Shown here one piece after another: positions 1 through 10,639 of a stretch of 26,024 nt of DNA (the stretch's first letter is position 1; every line of letters starts with the position of its first letter). The notes beneath the pieces were generated by a model, which was given only the letters and a program-made list of their open reading frames with translations, was not told where the DNA came from and searched no databases. A program made the position numbers and the translations under genes. The stretch spans positions 1-26,024 of the forward strand of contig JAFZQK010000068.1 in the NCBI GenBank assembly GCA_017620455.1, written 5' to 3'. Source of the DNA: Clostridia bacterium (GTDB taxonomy: Bacteria > Bacillota_A > Clostridia > Christensenellales > Aristaeellaceae).

Positions 1-1
1 C

Positions 2-3000
2 TCCAACCCCGCCACCATCATGACCGACACCGTGATCGCCGACAAGGTGTATATGGAGCCGCTGACGCTGGAATACGTGGCAAAGCTGCTGCGCTACGAG
101 CGCCCGGACGCCATTCTGCCGGGTCTGGGCGGCCAGACGGGGCTCAACCTGGCCATGCAGCTGGCGAAAAAGGGCGTATTGGAGGAGTGCCAGGTGGAGA
201 TCCTGGGCACGCCCTTTGAATCCATCGAAATGGCGGAGGACCGGGAAAAATTCAAGGAGCTGTGCCTGCGCCTGGGCGAGCCGGTGCTGCCCTCGGTGAT
301 CGCCAATTCCCTGGAGGAAGCCCTGTCCGCCGCGGCGGAGATCGGTTATCCCGTGGTGCTGCGCCCGGCCTTCACCCTGGGGGGCACCGGCGGCGGCTTT
401 GCGGACAACGAGGAGGAAATGCGGGAGCTGGCCGCCCACGCCCTGAAGCTCAGCCCCGTGCATCAGGTGCTGGTGGAAAAGAGCATCAAGGGCTACAAGG
501 AGATCGAATACGAGGTGATGCGGGACCGGAACGATACCGCCATCGCCATCTGCAACATGGAGAATATCGACCCCGTGGGCGTCCACACCGGGGACAGCAT
601 CGTGGTGGCCCCCAGCCAGACCCTGACCAATAAGGAATACCAGCTTCTGCGGGACAGCGCCCTCAAGATCATCCGCGCCCTGGGCATCGAAGGGGGCTGC
701 AACGTGCAGTTCGCCCTGGACCCCAATTCCTTCCGGTATTACCTGATCGAGGTGAACCCCCGGGTGTCCCGCTCCTCCGCCCTGGCCAGCAAAGCGACGG
801 GCTATCCCATCGCCCGGGTCAGCGCCAAGGTGGCGGTGGGCCTGAGGCTGGATGAGATCCGTCTGGCGAACACCCCCGCCTGCTTCGAGCCCTCCCTGGA
901 CTATGTGGTGACCAAGATCGCCCGCTTCCCCTTCGATAAGCTGGACGGCGCCAGCAACAAGCTTTCCACCCAGATGAAGGCCACCGGCGAAGTGATGAGC
1001 GTGGGCCGCACCATTGAGGAAAGCCTGCTCAAGGCCCTGCGCTCCCTGGAGACCGGGGCCTGGCACATCGATTCGCCCAAATTCCGCGATACCCCCAGCG
1101 AGGAATTGCTCTCCTATATCCGGGACGGCAGCGACCAGCGCATTTTCGCCATCGCCCAGCTGATCCGCAATGGGGTCGATCTGGGGCTGATCTACAACGC
1201 TACCCAGATCGACATGCTGTTCCTGGACAAGATCCGCAACATCGTGGAGTTTGAAAGCGTTCTGAAAGCGCATCCCCGGGACCGGGACACCCTGTACCGG
1301 GCCAAGCGCATGGGCCTGTCCGACCGGTATATCAGCGGCGTGTGGGGCATGGGCGAGGAGGAAATTGACGCCCTGCGCCGGCAGTGGGGCATCGTGCCGG
1401 TGTACAAGATGATCGACACCTGCGCCAGCGAGTTTGAATCCTACGTGCCCTACTTTTACTCCACCTACGAGGACGAAAACGAATCCGTGGTGTCCGATAA
1501 AAAGAAGATCATCGTGCTGGGCAGCGGGCCCATCCGCATCGGCCAGGGCGTGGAATTCGATTATTCCACCGTTCACGCCATCTGGACCATCCGGGCAGCC
1601 GGGTACGAGGCCATCGTCATCAACAACAACCCCGAAACCGTGTCCACCGACTATACCACCAGCGACAAGCTCTACTTCGAGCCCCTGACGGTGGAAGACG
1701 TGATGAACATCGTGCATCTGGAAAAGCCCGACGGCGTGGTGGTGTCCCTGGGCGGGCAGACCGCCATCAACCTGGCCGCGCCCCTGGCGGAGCGGGGCGT
1801 GAAGATCATCGGCACCGGCGTGGAGGCCATCGACCGGGCGGAAAACCGGGATTCCTTTGAAAAGATCATGGAAACGCTGGGCATCCCTCAGCCCCAGGGC
1901 CAGGCCGTCACCGACGTGGAAAGCGGCGTGAAGGTGGCGGAAAAGATCGGCTATCCCGTGCTGGTGCGGCCCTCCTTCGTGCTGGGCGGCCGGGCCATGA
2001 TGATCGTAGCGGATGAAAAGGGCCTAAGGCATTACCTCCGGTCCGCCGTGAACATCAGCAACGATCAGCCCGTGCTGGTGGATAAGTATATCACCGGCAA
2101 GGAGCTGGAGGTGGACGCGGTGTGCGACGGGGAAAGCGTGTTCGTTCCCGGCGTCATGGAGCACGTGGAGCGCACCGGCGTGCACTCCGGCGATTCCATT
2201 TCCGTATACCCCACCTTCTCCGTTTCCCAGCAGGCGAAGGACACCATGCTGGATTACACCCGGCGGCTGGGCCTGGGCATCGGCATCGTGGGCCTGTTCA
2301 ATATCCAGTTCATCGTGGACAAAAATGAAAACGTGTACGTGATCGAGGTGAACCCCCGGTCCTCCCGCACGGTGCCCTTCCTTTCCAAGGCCACCGGCTG
2401 GCCCCTGGCGGACATCGCCACCAAAGTGATGCTGGGAGAAAGCCTGAAGGACCAGGGCATCACCGTGCTCTACCCCGAGGAAAAGAAACGCTGGTACGTG
2501 AAGGCCCCGGCCTTCTCCTTCTCCAAGCTCCGGGGCATGGACGCCTATCTGACCCCGGAAATGAAATCCACCGGCGAGGCCATCGGCTACGATAAATCCC
2601 TCACCCGCGCGCTGTACAAGGCCATGCAGTCCTCGGGCATGAACGTGAACAATTACGGCACCATCTTCGTCACCATCGCCGACCGGGACAAGGACGAGGC
2701 CCTGCCCCTGATCCGCAGGTTTTATAACCTGGGCTTCAACATCGAGGCCACCAGCGGCACCGCGGCGTTCTTAAAGAGCCACGGCATCCGCACCCGGGTG
2801 AAAAAGAAGATCAGCCAGGGCAGCGAGGAGATCCTGGAATCCCTCCGCCGGGGCCATGTGAACTACGTGATCTCCACCCGGGACCCGGGCTCCTTCACCC
2901 ACGAAAGCGACGGCGCCCTGATCCGCCAGTGCGCGGCGGAAAACAACGTGACCATGTTCACCGCCCTGGATACGGTAAGGGTCCTTCTGGACGTGTTGGA

Positions 3001-3040
3001 GGAAATCACCCTGGGTATCTCCACCATCGACGCGGAGTGA
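2..3040 (+). CDS. carB: Carbamoyl phosphate synthase large subunit (5' end missing)
   Basis: Large synthetase subunit that makes carbamoyl phosphate from ammonia (delivered by CarA), bicarbonate and two ATP, feeding pyrimidine and arginine synthesis. The frame is open from base 2 and begins SNPATIMTD, which lies about 50 residues into CarB, so the true start is upstream of the window; 1012 residues are visible. Two homologous ATP-grasp halves are clear. The first contains [13 protein letters not shown] and [20 protein letters not shown]. The second starts near base 1500 with [16 protein letters not shown] and repeats the pattern with [13 protein letters not shown] and [20 protein letters not shown]. 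The last 120 or so residues fit the MGS-like allosteric domain ([13 protein letters not shown]). There is no frameshift. It heads the pyr genes downstream, although an AT-richer pair of genes separates it from pyrK. Family assignment is secure; whether it serves only pyrimidine synthesis cannot be told. Confidence 0.97.
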   Translation, partial: SNPATIMTDTVIADKVYMEPLTLEYVAKLLRYERPDAILPGLGGQTGLNLAMQLAKKGVLEECQVEILGTPFESIEMAEDREKFKELCLRLGEPVLPSVIANSLEEALSAAAEIGYPVVLRPAFTLGGTGGGFADNEEEMRELAAHALKLSPVHQVLVEKSIKGYKEIEYEVMRDRNDTAIAICNMENIDPVGVHTGDSIVVAPSQTLTNKEYQLLRDSALKIIRALGIEGGCNVQFALDPNSFRYYLIEVNPRVSRSSALASKATGYPIARVSAKVAVGLRLDEIRLANTPACFEPSLDYVVTKIARFPFDKLDGASNKLSTQMKATGEVMSVGRTIEESLLKALRSLETGAWHIDSPKFRDTPSEELLSYIRDGSDQRIFAIAQLIRNGVDLGLIYNATQIDMLFLDKIRNIVEFESVLKAHPRDRDTLYRAKRMGLSDRYISGVWGMGEEEIDALRRQWGIVPVYKMIDTCASEFESYVPYFYSTYEDENESVVSDKKKIIVLGSGPIRIGQGVEFDYSTVHAIWTIRAAGYEAIVINNNPETVSTDYTTSDKLYFEPLTVEDVMNIVHLEKPDGVVVSLGGQTAINLAAPLAERGVKIIGTGVEAIDRAENRDSFEKIMETLGIPQPQGQAVTDVESGVKVAEKIGYPVLVRPSFVLGGRAMMIVADEKGLRHYLRSAVNISNDQPVLVDKYITGKELEVDAVCDGESVFVPGVMEHVERTGVHSGDSISVYPTFSVSQQAKDTMLDYTRRLGLGIGIVGLFNIQFIVDKNENVYVIEVNPRSSRTVPFLSKATGWPLADIATKVMLGESLKDQGITVLYPEEKKRWYVKAPAFSFSKLRGMDAYLTPEMKSTGEAIGYDKSLTRALYKAMQSSGMNVNNYGTIFVTIADRDKDEALPLIRRFYNLGFNIEATSGTAAFLKSHGIRTRVKKKISQGSEEILESLRRGHVNYVISTRDPGSFTHESDGALIRQCAAENNVTMFTALDTVRVLLDVLEEITLGISTIDAE

Positions 3041-3061
3041 GGGACGGGGGAAGGGGGACGT

Positions 3062-3088
3062 GTTCTTTCTCTGGGTCAGAGAAAGAAC
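3062..3088. repeat. Perfect hairpin downstream of carB
   Basis: An 11-base perfect inverted repeat (GTTCTTTCTCT, loop GGGTC, AGAGAAAGAAC) lies 21 bases after the carB stop. No T-run follows on either strand, so it is not a textbook intrinsic terminator. It could protect the carB mRNA 3' end or be a copy of a dispersed intergenic palindrome. It also marks where base composition drops into the following islet. Confidence 0.6.
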
Positions 3089-3180
3089 CAAAGAGACCGG
3101 TTTGAACAAGGATTGAACGGCAAATCGGGATTTGTCTTATACGGAGGCGCTTTTCGTTTTCTGAACCGAGAGGATTTGAT

Positions 3181-3708
3181 ATGGGAATTCTGATATGCGG
3201 GCTCAACGGAAGTGGGAAAAGTACCCTGGGGAAAACGCTGGCTGACCGGATGGGATATGAATTCATAGACAATGAAGACCTCTTTTTCCCGAAGACAGAT
3301 CCTTTGTACCCATTTTCCGGTTCGAGAAGCGAAGAAGAAGTGATCCGGCTTCTGGAAGAAAAAATCAGCGCAAATCACAGGTTTATCTTTGCGGCTGTGA
3401 GGGGGAATTACGGCGGCAAGCTGATCGCATCACTGGACCATATCGTCCTGATTGAGGTTCCGAAGCAGATCCGAAGCCGGCGCGTCCGGGACCGCTCTTT
3501 CCAGAAATTCGGAAACAGGATTCTTCCGGGCGGCGACCTGTATGAGAAAGAGAGCAAGTGGTTTTCACTGACAGACAGCAGACCTGAAACTTATGTCACG
3601 GACTGGCTTGAAACGCTTGATCGCCCTGTGACCCGGATTGACGGGACACTGCCGGTTGAGGAAAACGCGGATTATCTTGTGTCGGTCCTGTCGAAGGAGG
3701 ATGCCTGA
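3181..3708 (+). CDS. P-loop (AAA/shikimate kinase-like) nucleotide-binding protein
   Basis: A 175-residue single-domain P-loop protein. Residues 7-14 (GLNGSGKS) are a Walker A motif directly at the N-terminus, followed by the TLGKTLADRMGYEFIDNEDL arrangement typical of small kinases of the shikimate/gluconate kinase type. A hydrophobic strand (HIVLIEVP) and an arginine-rich segment (RSRRVRDRSFQKFGNR) could form a lid. The substrate is not recognisable. GAGAGGA sits 6 bases before the ATG. A weak promoter candidate (TTGAAC at 3113, TATACG at 3138, 19-base spacer) lies upstream. The stop overlaps the next start by one base, so the two are co-translated. Base composition is clearly lower in GC than the flanks (26 of 60 bases in 3241-3300), suggesting acquisition from elsewhere. 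Confidence 0.8.
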   Translation: MGILICGLNGSGKSTLGKTLADRMGYEFIDNEDLFFPKTDPLYPFSGSRSEEEVIRLLEEKISANHRFIFAAVRGNYGGKLIASLDHIVLIEVPKQIRSRRVRDRSFQKFGNRILPGGDLYEKESKWFSLTDSRPETYVTDWLETLDRPVTRIDGTLPVEENADYLVSVLSKEDA

Positions 3709-4295
3709 TGAAAACAATCGTGATCCGGCCGCTGACCGCTGAACTGAACGCTGATTATCTGGACTTTTTCGATCATCGCGCGTTTACGGATGACAATCCA
3801 AACGGCCCGTGCTATTGCACTTCCCCGAATCAGGAGGAAGAGCAGATTAAAAAGATGGTCAGTGAATTTGCATCATCTGGCGTGAAGGAAACGCTGCGCA
3901 GGTATGCGGTGGAAATGCTTGGCAGGAACCGGATTCACGGATACCTGGCGTATGACGGAGATCAATCTGTCGGATGGTGCAATGCGGCGGATCGAGAGAG
4001 CTATGCCGGGTTTGTTCCTGCGTTTGCGAGGGAGATCAGCTGCGGGAAAACGATATCAATCGTATGTTTTGAAATCGCGCCTGAATACCGGGGAATGGGC
4101 ATCGCGTCAGCATTCATTGACAGAGTTTGCGCGGACGCCAAAGCAAAGGGATATGCTGCCGTTGAAGGATACCCGAAACTCTCTGACATACGAAATGATT
4201 TTGATTATCAAGGCCCTTTATCCCTTTATCAGAAAGCGGGGTTTATGGAAGTCGCCAGGGAAAACGGGCAGGCTGTCATGCGAAAACTATTGTAA
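3708..4295 (+). CDS. GNAT family N-acetyltransferase
   Basis: A 195-residue acyl-CoA dependent acetyltransferase of unknown substrate. The acetyl-CoA pyrophosphate-binding loop is visible as FEIAPEYRGMGIASAFIDR (the Q/RxxGxG/A motif, YRGMGIA), and SLYQKAGFMEVAREN is the usual C-terminal GNAT strand and helix. An N-terminal GPCYCTS motif with two cysteines is unusual and may mark a subfamily. The ATG overlaps the preceding stop by one base (TGATG), with AAGGAGG just upstream. It shares the lower GC of its partner and the two look like a transferred pair lodged between carB and pyrK. A role in resistance or small-molecule modification is possible but not supported by anything else here. Confidence 0.85.
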   Translation: MKTIVIRPLTAELNADYLDFFDHRAFTDDNPNGPCYCTSPNQEEEQIKKMVSEFASSGVKETLRRYAVEMLGRNRIHGYLAYDGDQSVGWCNAADRESYAGFVPAFAREISCGKTISIVCFEIAPEYRGMGIASAFIDRVCADAKAKGYAAVEGYPKLSDIRNDFDYQGPLSLYQKAGFMEVARENGQAVMRKLL

Positions 4296-4364
4296 CGGCA
4301 AAGAGTCAAATTCCGTTTTGTTGATCGGCAGGATCGGTTCACGATTTTCACAAAGGAGTCTGCT

Positions 4365-6690
<2,326 letters not shown>

Positions 6691-6692
6691 GT

Positions 6693-6736
6693 CTGGGGGA
6701 ACCGCGCTTTTTGAGGCCAAAAAGCGGTTCCCCCAG
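6693..6736. repeat. Intergenic palindromic repeat, copy 1
   Basis: An 18-base-pair stem with a two-base bulge (CTGGGGGAACCG...CTTTTT paired with AAAAAGCGGTTCCCCCAG, six-base loop) directly after pyrF. A close relative lies at 7294-7335 before pyrE. The core GGGGAACCGCGCTTT and GCGGTTCCCCC is shared, so this is a repeated element rather than a one-off terminator. No T-run follows, so at best it would be a weak terminator or an RNA-stabilising structure. Confidence 0.8.
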
Positions 6737-6776
6737 GCCCCCTCCGAAAAAGCGGCATAAAAAGGAAATATGAACA

Positions 6777-7238
6777 ATGAAAGAGCAAGAGATTCAAACG
6801 CTTTTTGAAAAGTGGATCAGAAAGCTGCGGATTTATCCCGCCTGGGACGCGCGCCTGGAGCTGGTGGAGGACAGGGACTTCCGGAAAACCGGGGACATCA
6901 AAATCGACTGCGACGACCGCAAGGCCGTGGTGCTGCTCAACGCCGTGAACCCGAAGCAGGAGAACATCGAAGAAGTGATCGTTCACGAACTGATGCACCT
7001 GAAAATGTATCCCCTGGACCAGACCGCGGAAACGCTGATCGACGCTGCGTTCCCGGAGGATTCCCCCGCCCGGGATTTCGCTATGACCCAGTTTTTCACC
7101 ACTTTGGAACAGACCGTGGAAGAACTGGCCAAGTGCTTCCTGCTGGAATACGGGGAAAACAGGGAGCTTTCTTTCGGCCGATGTAAAACCATGAAATCAT
7201 TCAACGATCTGTTTGACGGCCTGAAAAAACTGGAATAA
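6777..7238 (+). CDS. Uncharacterised protein with HExxH zinc-metallopeptidase motif
   Basis: A 153-residue protein of unknown function, probably cytoplasmic since it has no signal peptide or membrane segment. Residues [10 protein letters not shown] contain HELMH, the zinc-binding HExxH signature of gluzincin-like peptidases and of SprT/ImmA-like proteins. It is preceded by a predicted strand ([11 protein letters not shown]) and followed by a helical region rich in Glu ([18 protein letters not shown]) that could supply the third ligand. No DNA-binding or SprT zinc-ribbon domain is visible. AAGGAAA lies 8 bases before the chosen ATG; another ATG 7 bases upstream is out of frame and quickly stops. 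It lies between pyrF and pyrE, with copies of one palindrome on both sides, so it may be a later arrival. Proteolytic activity is only an inference. Confidence 0.75.
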   Translation: MKEQEIQTLFEKWIRKLRIYPAWDARLELVEDRDFRKTGDIKIDCDDRKAVVLLNAVNPKQENIEEVIVHELMHLKMYPLDQTAETLIDAAFPEDSPARDFAMTQFFTTLEQTVEELAKCFLLEYGENRELSFGRCKTMKSFNDLFDGLKKLE

Positions 7239-7293
7239 CCAGCCATCATCGCGTCACAAAACATTTCCCCCAATCGGCTTTCTCGGAAGGGGC

Positions 7294-7335
7294 GCGGGGA
7301 ACCGCGCTTTGGTCCCCAAAGAGCGGTTCCCCCGC
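7294..7335. repeat. Intergenic palindromic repeat, copy 2
   Basis: A stem-loop of GCGGGGAACCGC-g-CTTTGG with CCAAAG-a-GCGGTTCCCCCGC, closely related to the copy at 6693-6736. It ends 8 bases before the pyrE ribosome binding site (GAAAGGAG, 7343-7350), so if transcribed it could influence access to pyrE or processing of the message. Confidence 0.8.
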
Positions 7336-7359
7336 AAAAAAAGAAAGGAGTTTTTCCCC

Positions 7360-8001
7360 ATGAATACTGTCGCCCGGACCATCGCCCACGATCTGTTGTC
7401 CATCCGCGCCATGTTCCTGCGGCCGGAGGAGCCCTTTACCTGGGCCAGCGGCATCAGATCGCCCATTTACTGCGATAACCGTCTGACCCTTACCGCGCCG
7501 GAAGTGCGCACCCACGTGGAGGAGGGGCTCAAGGCCCTGATCGAAACGTACTATCCCGATGCCGAGGTGCTCATGGGCACCTCCACCGCCGGCATCGCCC
7601 ACGCCGCCATCACCGGCCATCTGATGAATCTCCCCATGGGCTATGTGCGCTCCGGCGCCAAGGATCACGGCCGGGGCAACCAGATCGAAGGCAGGATCGA
7701 AAAAGGCCAGAAGACGGTGGTGGTGGAGGATCTGATCTCCACCGGCGGCAGCGTCATCGAGGTGGTGGACGCCCTGCGCCAGGCGGGGGCGGAGGTGCTG
7801 GGCATCGCCAGCATTTTCACCTACGGCATGAAGAAGGGCCTCGACCGCCTGGCCGCGGCCAACGTGGAGAACATCAGCCTCTGCTGCCTGGACGCGCTGG
7901 TGGAGGTGGCGGCGGAGGAAGGCTACATCAAACAAGAAGACTGCGCAAGGCTGCTGCAGTTCCGGGACAACCCCGCCGACGAAAGCTGGATGAGGAAGTG
8001 A
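7360..8001 (+). CDS. pyrE: Orotate phosphoribosyltransferase
   Basis: A 213-residue enzyme joining orotate and PRPP to make OMP. The PRPP-binding motif is [12 protein letters not shown] (residues 120-131). The flexible catalytic loop is [16 protein letters not shown], with Lys101, His103 and Gly104 in the usual KxHG arrangement (here KDHG). The hydrophobic [12 protein letters not shown] region contacts orotate. The start at 7360 is chosen because GAAAGGAG lies 9 bases upstream and homology begins there; the frame also opens at 7309, inside the palindromic repeat, adding 17 non-homologous residues. It is followed after only 6 bases by the Nudix gene. Confidence 0.96.
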   Translation: MNTVARTIAHDLLSIRAMFLRPEEPFTWASGIRSPIYCDNRLTLTAPEVRTHVEEGLKALIETYYPDAEVLMGTSTAGIAHAAITGHLMNLPMGYVRSGAKDHGRGNQIEGRIEKGQKTVVVEDLISTGGSVIEVVDALRQAGAEVLGIASIFTYGMKKGLDRLAAANVENISLCCLDALVEVAAEEGYIKQEDCARLLQFRDNPADESWMRK

Positions 8002-8007
8002 CCGGCG

Positions 8008-8544
8008 ATGCGAAGGATCCTGACGCTGGACGCTCGGGATTACGGGGATGGGCTGCCGGAGATCCGCCGCATCGCCGCCCGGGGAATCATCCTGATCGGG
8101 GGCCGGCTGCTGCTGACGGAGAATCAGTACGGCGAAGTCAAGCTCCCTGGCGGCGGCATCGAGCCGGGGGAAAACGAGGTGCAGGCCCTGATCCGGGAAG
8201 TGAAGGAGGAAACGGGCTACACGGTGATCCCATCCACCGTCCGCCCCTTTGGGGAAATCGTGGAAAAACGCCTGTCCATCCGGGAAAACGCCGTGTGGCA
8301 CCAGATCAGCCGGCTGTATACCTGCGCCGTCGGGGAGGAACGGGACGAATGCCGCTATTCCCCCAACGAACGGCAGGCGGGCTTTCGCTGCGTGCTGTAT
8401 CCCATCGAAGAAGCCATCAGGAAAAACGAAGCGATGCTGGACAGGGAAGGCGAACGCACGTATAATCAAAGGGAATACCAAACGCTGCTGCTGATCCGGG
8501 AAGCCATGGAAAAAGGAGAGATCGCCTGTGTGCCTGATCTGTGA
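8008..8544 (+). CDS. Nudix hydrolase
   Basis: A 178-residue hydrolase of a nucleoside diphosphate linked to another moiety; the substrate is unknown. The Nudix box is complete: G-x5-E-x7-REVKEETGY within GGGIEPGENE...REVKEETGY, carrying the metal-binding glutamates. The flanking strands (GIILIGGRLLLTENQYGEVKLPGGG) fit the fold. It starts 6 bases after pyrE and overlaps the HIT gene by 17 bases, so these reading frames are translated as a unit. A house-cleaning role on nucleotides would suit the pyrimidine context, but the neighbourhood alone cannot define the substrate. Confidence 0.9.
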   Translation: MRRILTLDARDYGDGLPEIRRIAARGIILIGGRLLLTENQYGEVKLPGGGIEPGENEVQALIREVKEETGYTVIPSTVRPFGEIVEKRLSIRENAVWHQISRLYTCAVGEERDECRYSPNERQAGFRCVLYPIEEAIRKNEAMLDREGERTYNQREYQTLLLIREAMEKGEIACVPDL

Positions 8545-9004
8545 CCGCATCGGGATGATCCAGCGCGGGGAAAACCCCTGGTTCGTCCGGGAAATGGAAA
8601 CGGGCTACGCGGTGATCGGCGACCATCAGCATTTCCGGGGCTACACCCTGTTTCTGTACAAGGAGCACGGGGACGCAAGCGAGCTGTTTCATCTGGCCCC
8701 CGCCCGCCGGGCGAAGTTCATGGAGGAAATGTGCCTGGTGGCCCAGGCCGTTTCCCGGGCCTTCCACGCGGAAAAAATGAATTATGAATTGCTGGGCATG
8801 GGGGACAGCCATCTGCACTGGCACCTGTTTCCCCGGGTGACGGGAGATCTGGAAGCTTATGGGAATCGCGGCAAGGGCCCGGTGTGGTGGTATCCCATGG
8901 AGAAAATGTACGATGACGCCGCCCGCCCCGGGGCAGCGGAGCTGGAGGAAATGAAGCGGGCCCTGGGCCGGGAAATCGACCGGCTGCTCGCCGAAAGGAA
9001 CTGA
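8528..9004 (+). CDS. HIT family nucleotide hydrolase/transferase
   Basis: A 158-residue histidine-triad protein, a family that cleaves or transfers nucleotide alpha-phosphates, for example on AMP-lysine-type or dinucleoside polyphosphate substrates. HLHWHLFPR holds the HxHxHxx active site. The N-terminal CLIC pair (MCLICDR) resembles the zinc-binding start of many HIT proteins. The start is GTG at 8528, supported by AAAGGAGA about 8 bases upstream inside the Nudix gene; no ATG fits. The 17-base overlap with Nudix couples their translation. Substrate unknown. Confidence 0.9.
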   Translation: MCLICDRIGMIQRGENPWFVREMETGYAVIGDHQHFRGYTLFLYKEHGDASELFHLAPARRAKFMEEMCLVAQAVSRAFHAEKMNYELLGMGDSHLHWHLFPRVTGDLEAYGNRGKGPVWWYPMEKMYDDAARPGAAELEEMKRALGREIDRLLAERN

Positions 9005-9008
9005 AAAA

Positions 9009-9455
9009 ATGAACGTGACGATCCGGGAAATGCAGATCGGGGATTACGAGCAGGTCTGGAAACTGTGGATGCAGAGCAAGAACATGGGCTTCAACGACCG
9101 GGACGATTCCCGGGAGGGCATCGACAGGCTCCTGCGCCGGAACCCCGGCCTTTCCTTCGTGGCGGAGGAAGAAGGGAAGATCGCGGGGGTGATCCTGGCC
9201 GGGCAGGACGGGCGCCGGGGGTATGTGTACCACATGTGCGTCCGGGAGGACTGCCGGCGCCGGGGCATCGGGGCGCGGCTCGCCCGGGAATGCCTCTCCG
9301 CCTTCCGGGAACAGGGGATCAGCAAGGCCGCCCTGCTGGTGTTCAAGCGGAACGGGGCGGGCAACGCCTTCTGGGAGGCCCAGGGCTTTTCTCTGCGGGA
9401 GGACATCAATTACCGGAACATCGCCCTGACCGAGCTGGTCAGGATCGACACGTAA
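9009..9455 (+). CDS. GNAT family N-acetyltransferase
   Basis: A 148-residue acetyltransferase resembling RimI-like GNAT proteins. The strand [24 protein letters not shown] carries the acetyl-CoA loop (RRRGIG), and the C-terminal half has the expected [14 protein letters not shown] segment, where Asn and the aromatic residues line the active site. It begins 4 bases after the HIT stop, with GAAAGGAAC overlapping that stop as ribosome binding site, and ends 20 bases before pyrB. It is probably part of the same transcript. The substrate could be a protein N-terminus, an amine or an antibiotic; nothing here decides. Confidence 0.88.
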   Translation: MNVTIREMQIGDYEQVWKLWMQSKNMGFNDRDDSREGIDRLLRRNPGLSFVAEEEGKIAGVILAGQDGRRGYVYHMCVREDCRRRGIGARLARECLSAFREQGISKAALLVFKRNGAGNAFWEAQGFSLREDINYRNIALTELVRIDT

Positions 9456-9475
9456 AAACGGAAAGGAGCCCCGGC

Positions 9476-10576
9476 ATGCGCCATTTGCTGAGCATCACGG
9501 ATCTGACGGTGGAGGAATTGGACGCGCTGCTGGATACGGCGGCGGACATTGAAGCCCACCCGGAAAAATATGAAAGGGCCATGGAGGGGAAAAAGCTGGC
9601 CACGCTGTTTTTCGAGCCCTCCACCCGCACGCGGCTGTCCTTCGAGGCCGCCATGTACGAGCTGGGCGGCCACGTGATCGGCTTCGCGGGGGCGAACAAT
9701 TCCTCCGCCGCCAAGGGCGAATCCGTCCGGGATACCGTCCGCACCGTGGGCTGCTACGCCGATATCATCGCCATGCGCCATCCCCTGGAGGGCGCGCCCT
9801 GGGCGGCGGTGCAGTCCTCCACCGTGCCGGTGATCAACGCCGGGGACGGCGGCCACCATCACCCCACCCAGACCCTGGCGGATCTGATGACCCTCAGGCG
9901 CGAGAAAGGGCGGCTGGACCATCTGAAGATCGGCCTGTGCGGGGACCTCAAATTCGGCCGCACGGTGCATTCCCTGATCGGGGCGCTGAGCCGGTATCCG
10001 GGGAATGAATTCGTCCTCATTTCCCCCCGGGAGCTGCGGGCGCCGGGAAACATCGTGGCGGACCTGGCGGAAGCGGGCATTCCCTATCGGGAAGCGGAAT
10101 CGCTGGAGGAGGAGATCGGCGGGCTGGACGCGCTGTACATGACCCGCATCCAGCAGGAGCGCTTCTTCAGCGTGGAGGAATACCTGCGGCTCAAGGACAG
10201 CTACATCCTGGACGAAGAAAAAATGCGCCTGGCGAAGCAGGATATGATCGTGATGCACCCCCTGCCCCGGGTGAACGAGATTGACGTGAAGGTGGATCAG
10301 GATCCCCGGGCCTGCTATTTCAAGCAGGTGATGTACGGCAAGATCATGCGCAAGGCGCTGATCCTGAAGCTCATGGGGGAGACCCATCTCCCGCCCCGGC
10401 CCGGCCGGGTGCTCATCACTACGGGCAAAAAATGCCGGAACCCCCGCTGCATTTCCTCCACCGAGCAGGGGCTGGAGCCGCTGTTCTATCCGGTGCATCA
10501 GGTGATGCGCCACGGGCAGCTGACCCGCATCCCCACCAAGTACGTGTGCGCCTACTGCGAAATGGAGCAGATGTGA
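9476..10576 (+). CDS. pyrB: Aspartate carbamoyltransferase with C-terminal PyrI-like zinc domain
   Basis: Catalyses carbamoyl phosphate + aspartate to carbamoyl aspartate. Residues 1-302 are a complete catalytic chain: the carbamoyl phosphate loop [16 protein letters not shown] (45-60), the 80s loop [19 protein letters not shown] and [10 protein letters not shown]. Length is 366 rather than about 305 residues because of a tail (residues 303-366) with Cys320, Cys325, Cys358 and Cys361 in C-x4-C-x32-C-x2-C. The flanking [11 protein letters not shown] and CAYCEMEQ resemble the E. coli PyrI zinc domain (CPNSNCISHAE and CKYCEKE). The PyrI N-terminal allosteric domain is absent. The start at 9476 has AAAGGAG 11 bases upstream; the frame extends further back but only as antiframe of the GNAT gene. 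It ends the pyr cluster; luxS follows behind its own promoter. Confidence 0.95.
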   Translation: MRHLLSITDLTVEELDALLDTAADIEAHPEKYERAMEGKKLATLFFEPSTRTRLSFEAAMYELGGHVIGFAGANNSSAAKGESVRDTVRTVGCYADIIAMRHPLEGAPWAAVQSSTVPVINAGDGGHHHPTQTLADLMTLRREKGRLDHLKIGLCGDLKFGRTVHSLIGALSRYPGNEFVLISPRELRAPGNIVADLAEAGIPYREAESLEEEIGGLDALYMTRIQQERFFSVEEYLRLKDSYILDEEKMRLAKQDMIVMHPLPRVNEIDVKVDQDPRACYFKQVMYGKIMRKALILKLMGETHLPPRPGRVLITTGKKCRNPRCISSTEQGLEPLFYPVHQVMRHGQLTRIPTKYVCAYCEMEQM

Positions 10577-10581
10577 CGGGG

Positions 10582-10610
10582 ATGACAAAAAGCGCCCTTT
10601 GCGGTATAAT
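10582..10610 (+). promoter_or_regulatory. Sigma-A type promoter for luxS
   Basis: ATGACA (-35, 10582-10587) and a perfect TATAAT (-10, 10605-10610) are separated by 17 bases. It lies just after the pyrB stop and 30 bases before the luxS ATG, so luxS and probably degV are transcribed independently of the pyr genes. Confidence 0.85.
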
Positions 10611-10639
10611 GAACATACCTTGTTGATACGGAGGAAGGC

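Noticed and set aside
3181..4295. A toxin-antitoxin or defence pair in the AT-richer islet
   Set aside because: A P-loop kinase-like protein and a GNAT protein alone do not match a known toxin-antitoxin arrangement; the GNAT is longer than typical GNAT toxins and there is no DNA-binding antitoxin next to it.
6691..7340. CRISPR-like or insertion-sequence ends in the paired palindromes
   Set aside because: Only two copies more than 500 bases apart, no regular spacers, no cas or transposase gene; treated as an intergenic palindromic repeat.
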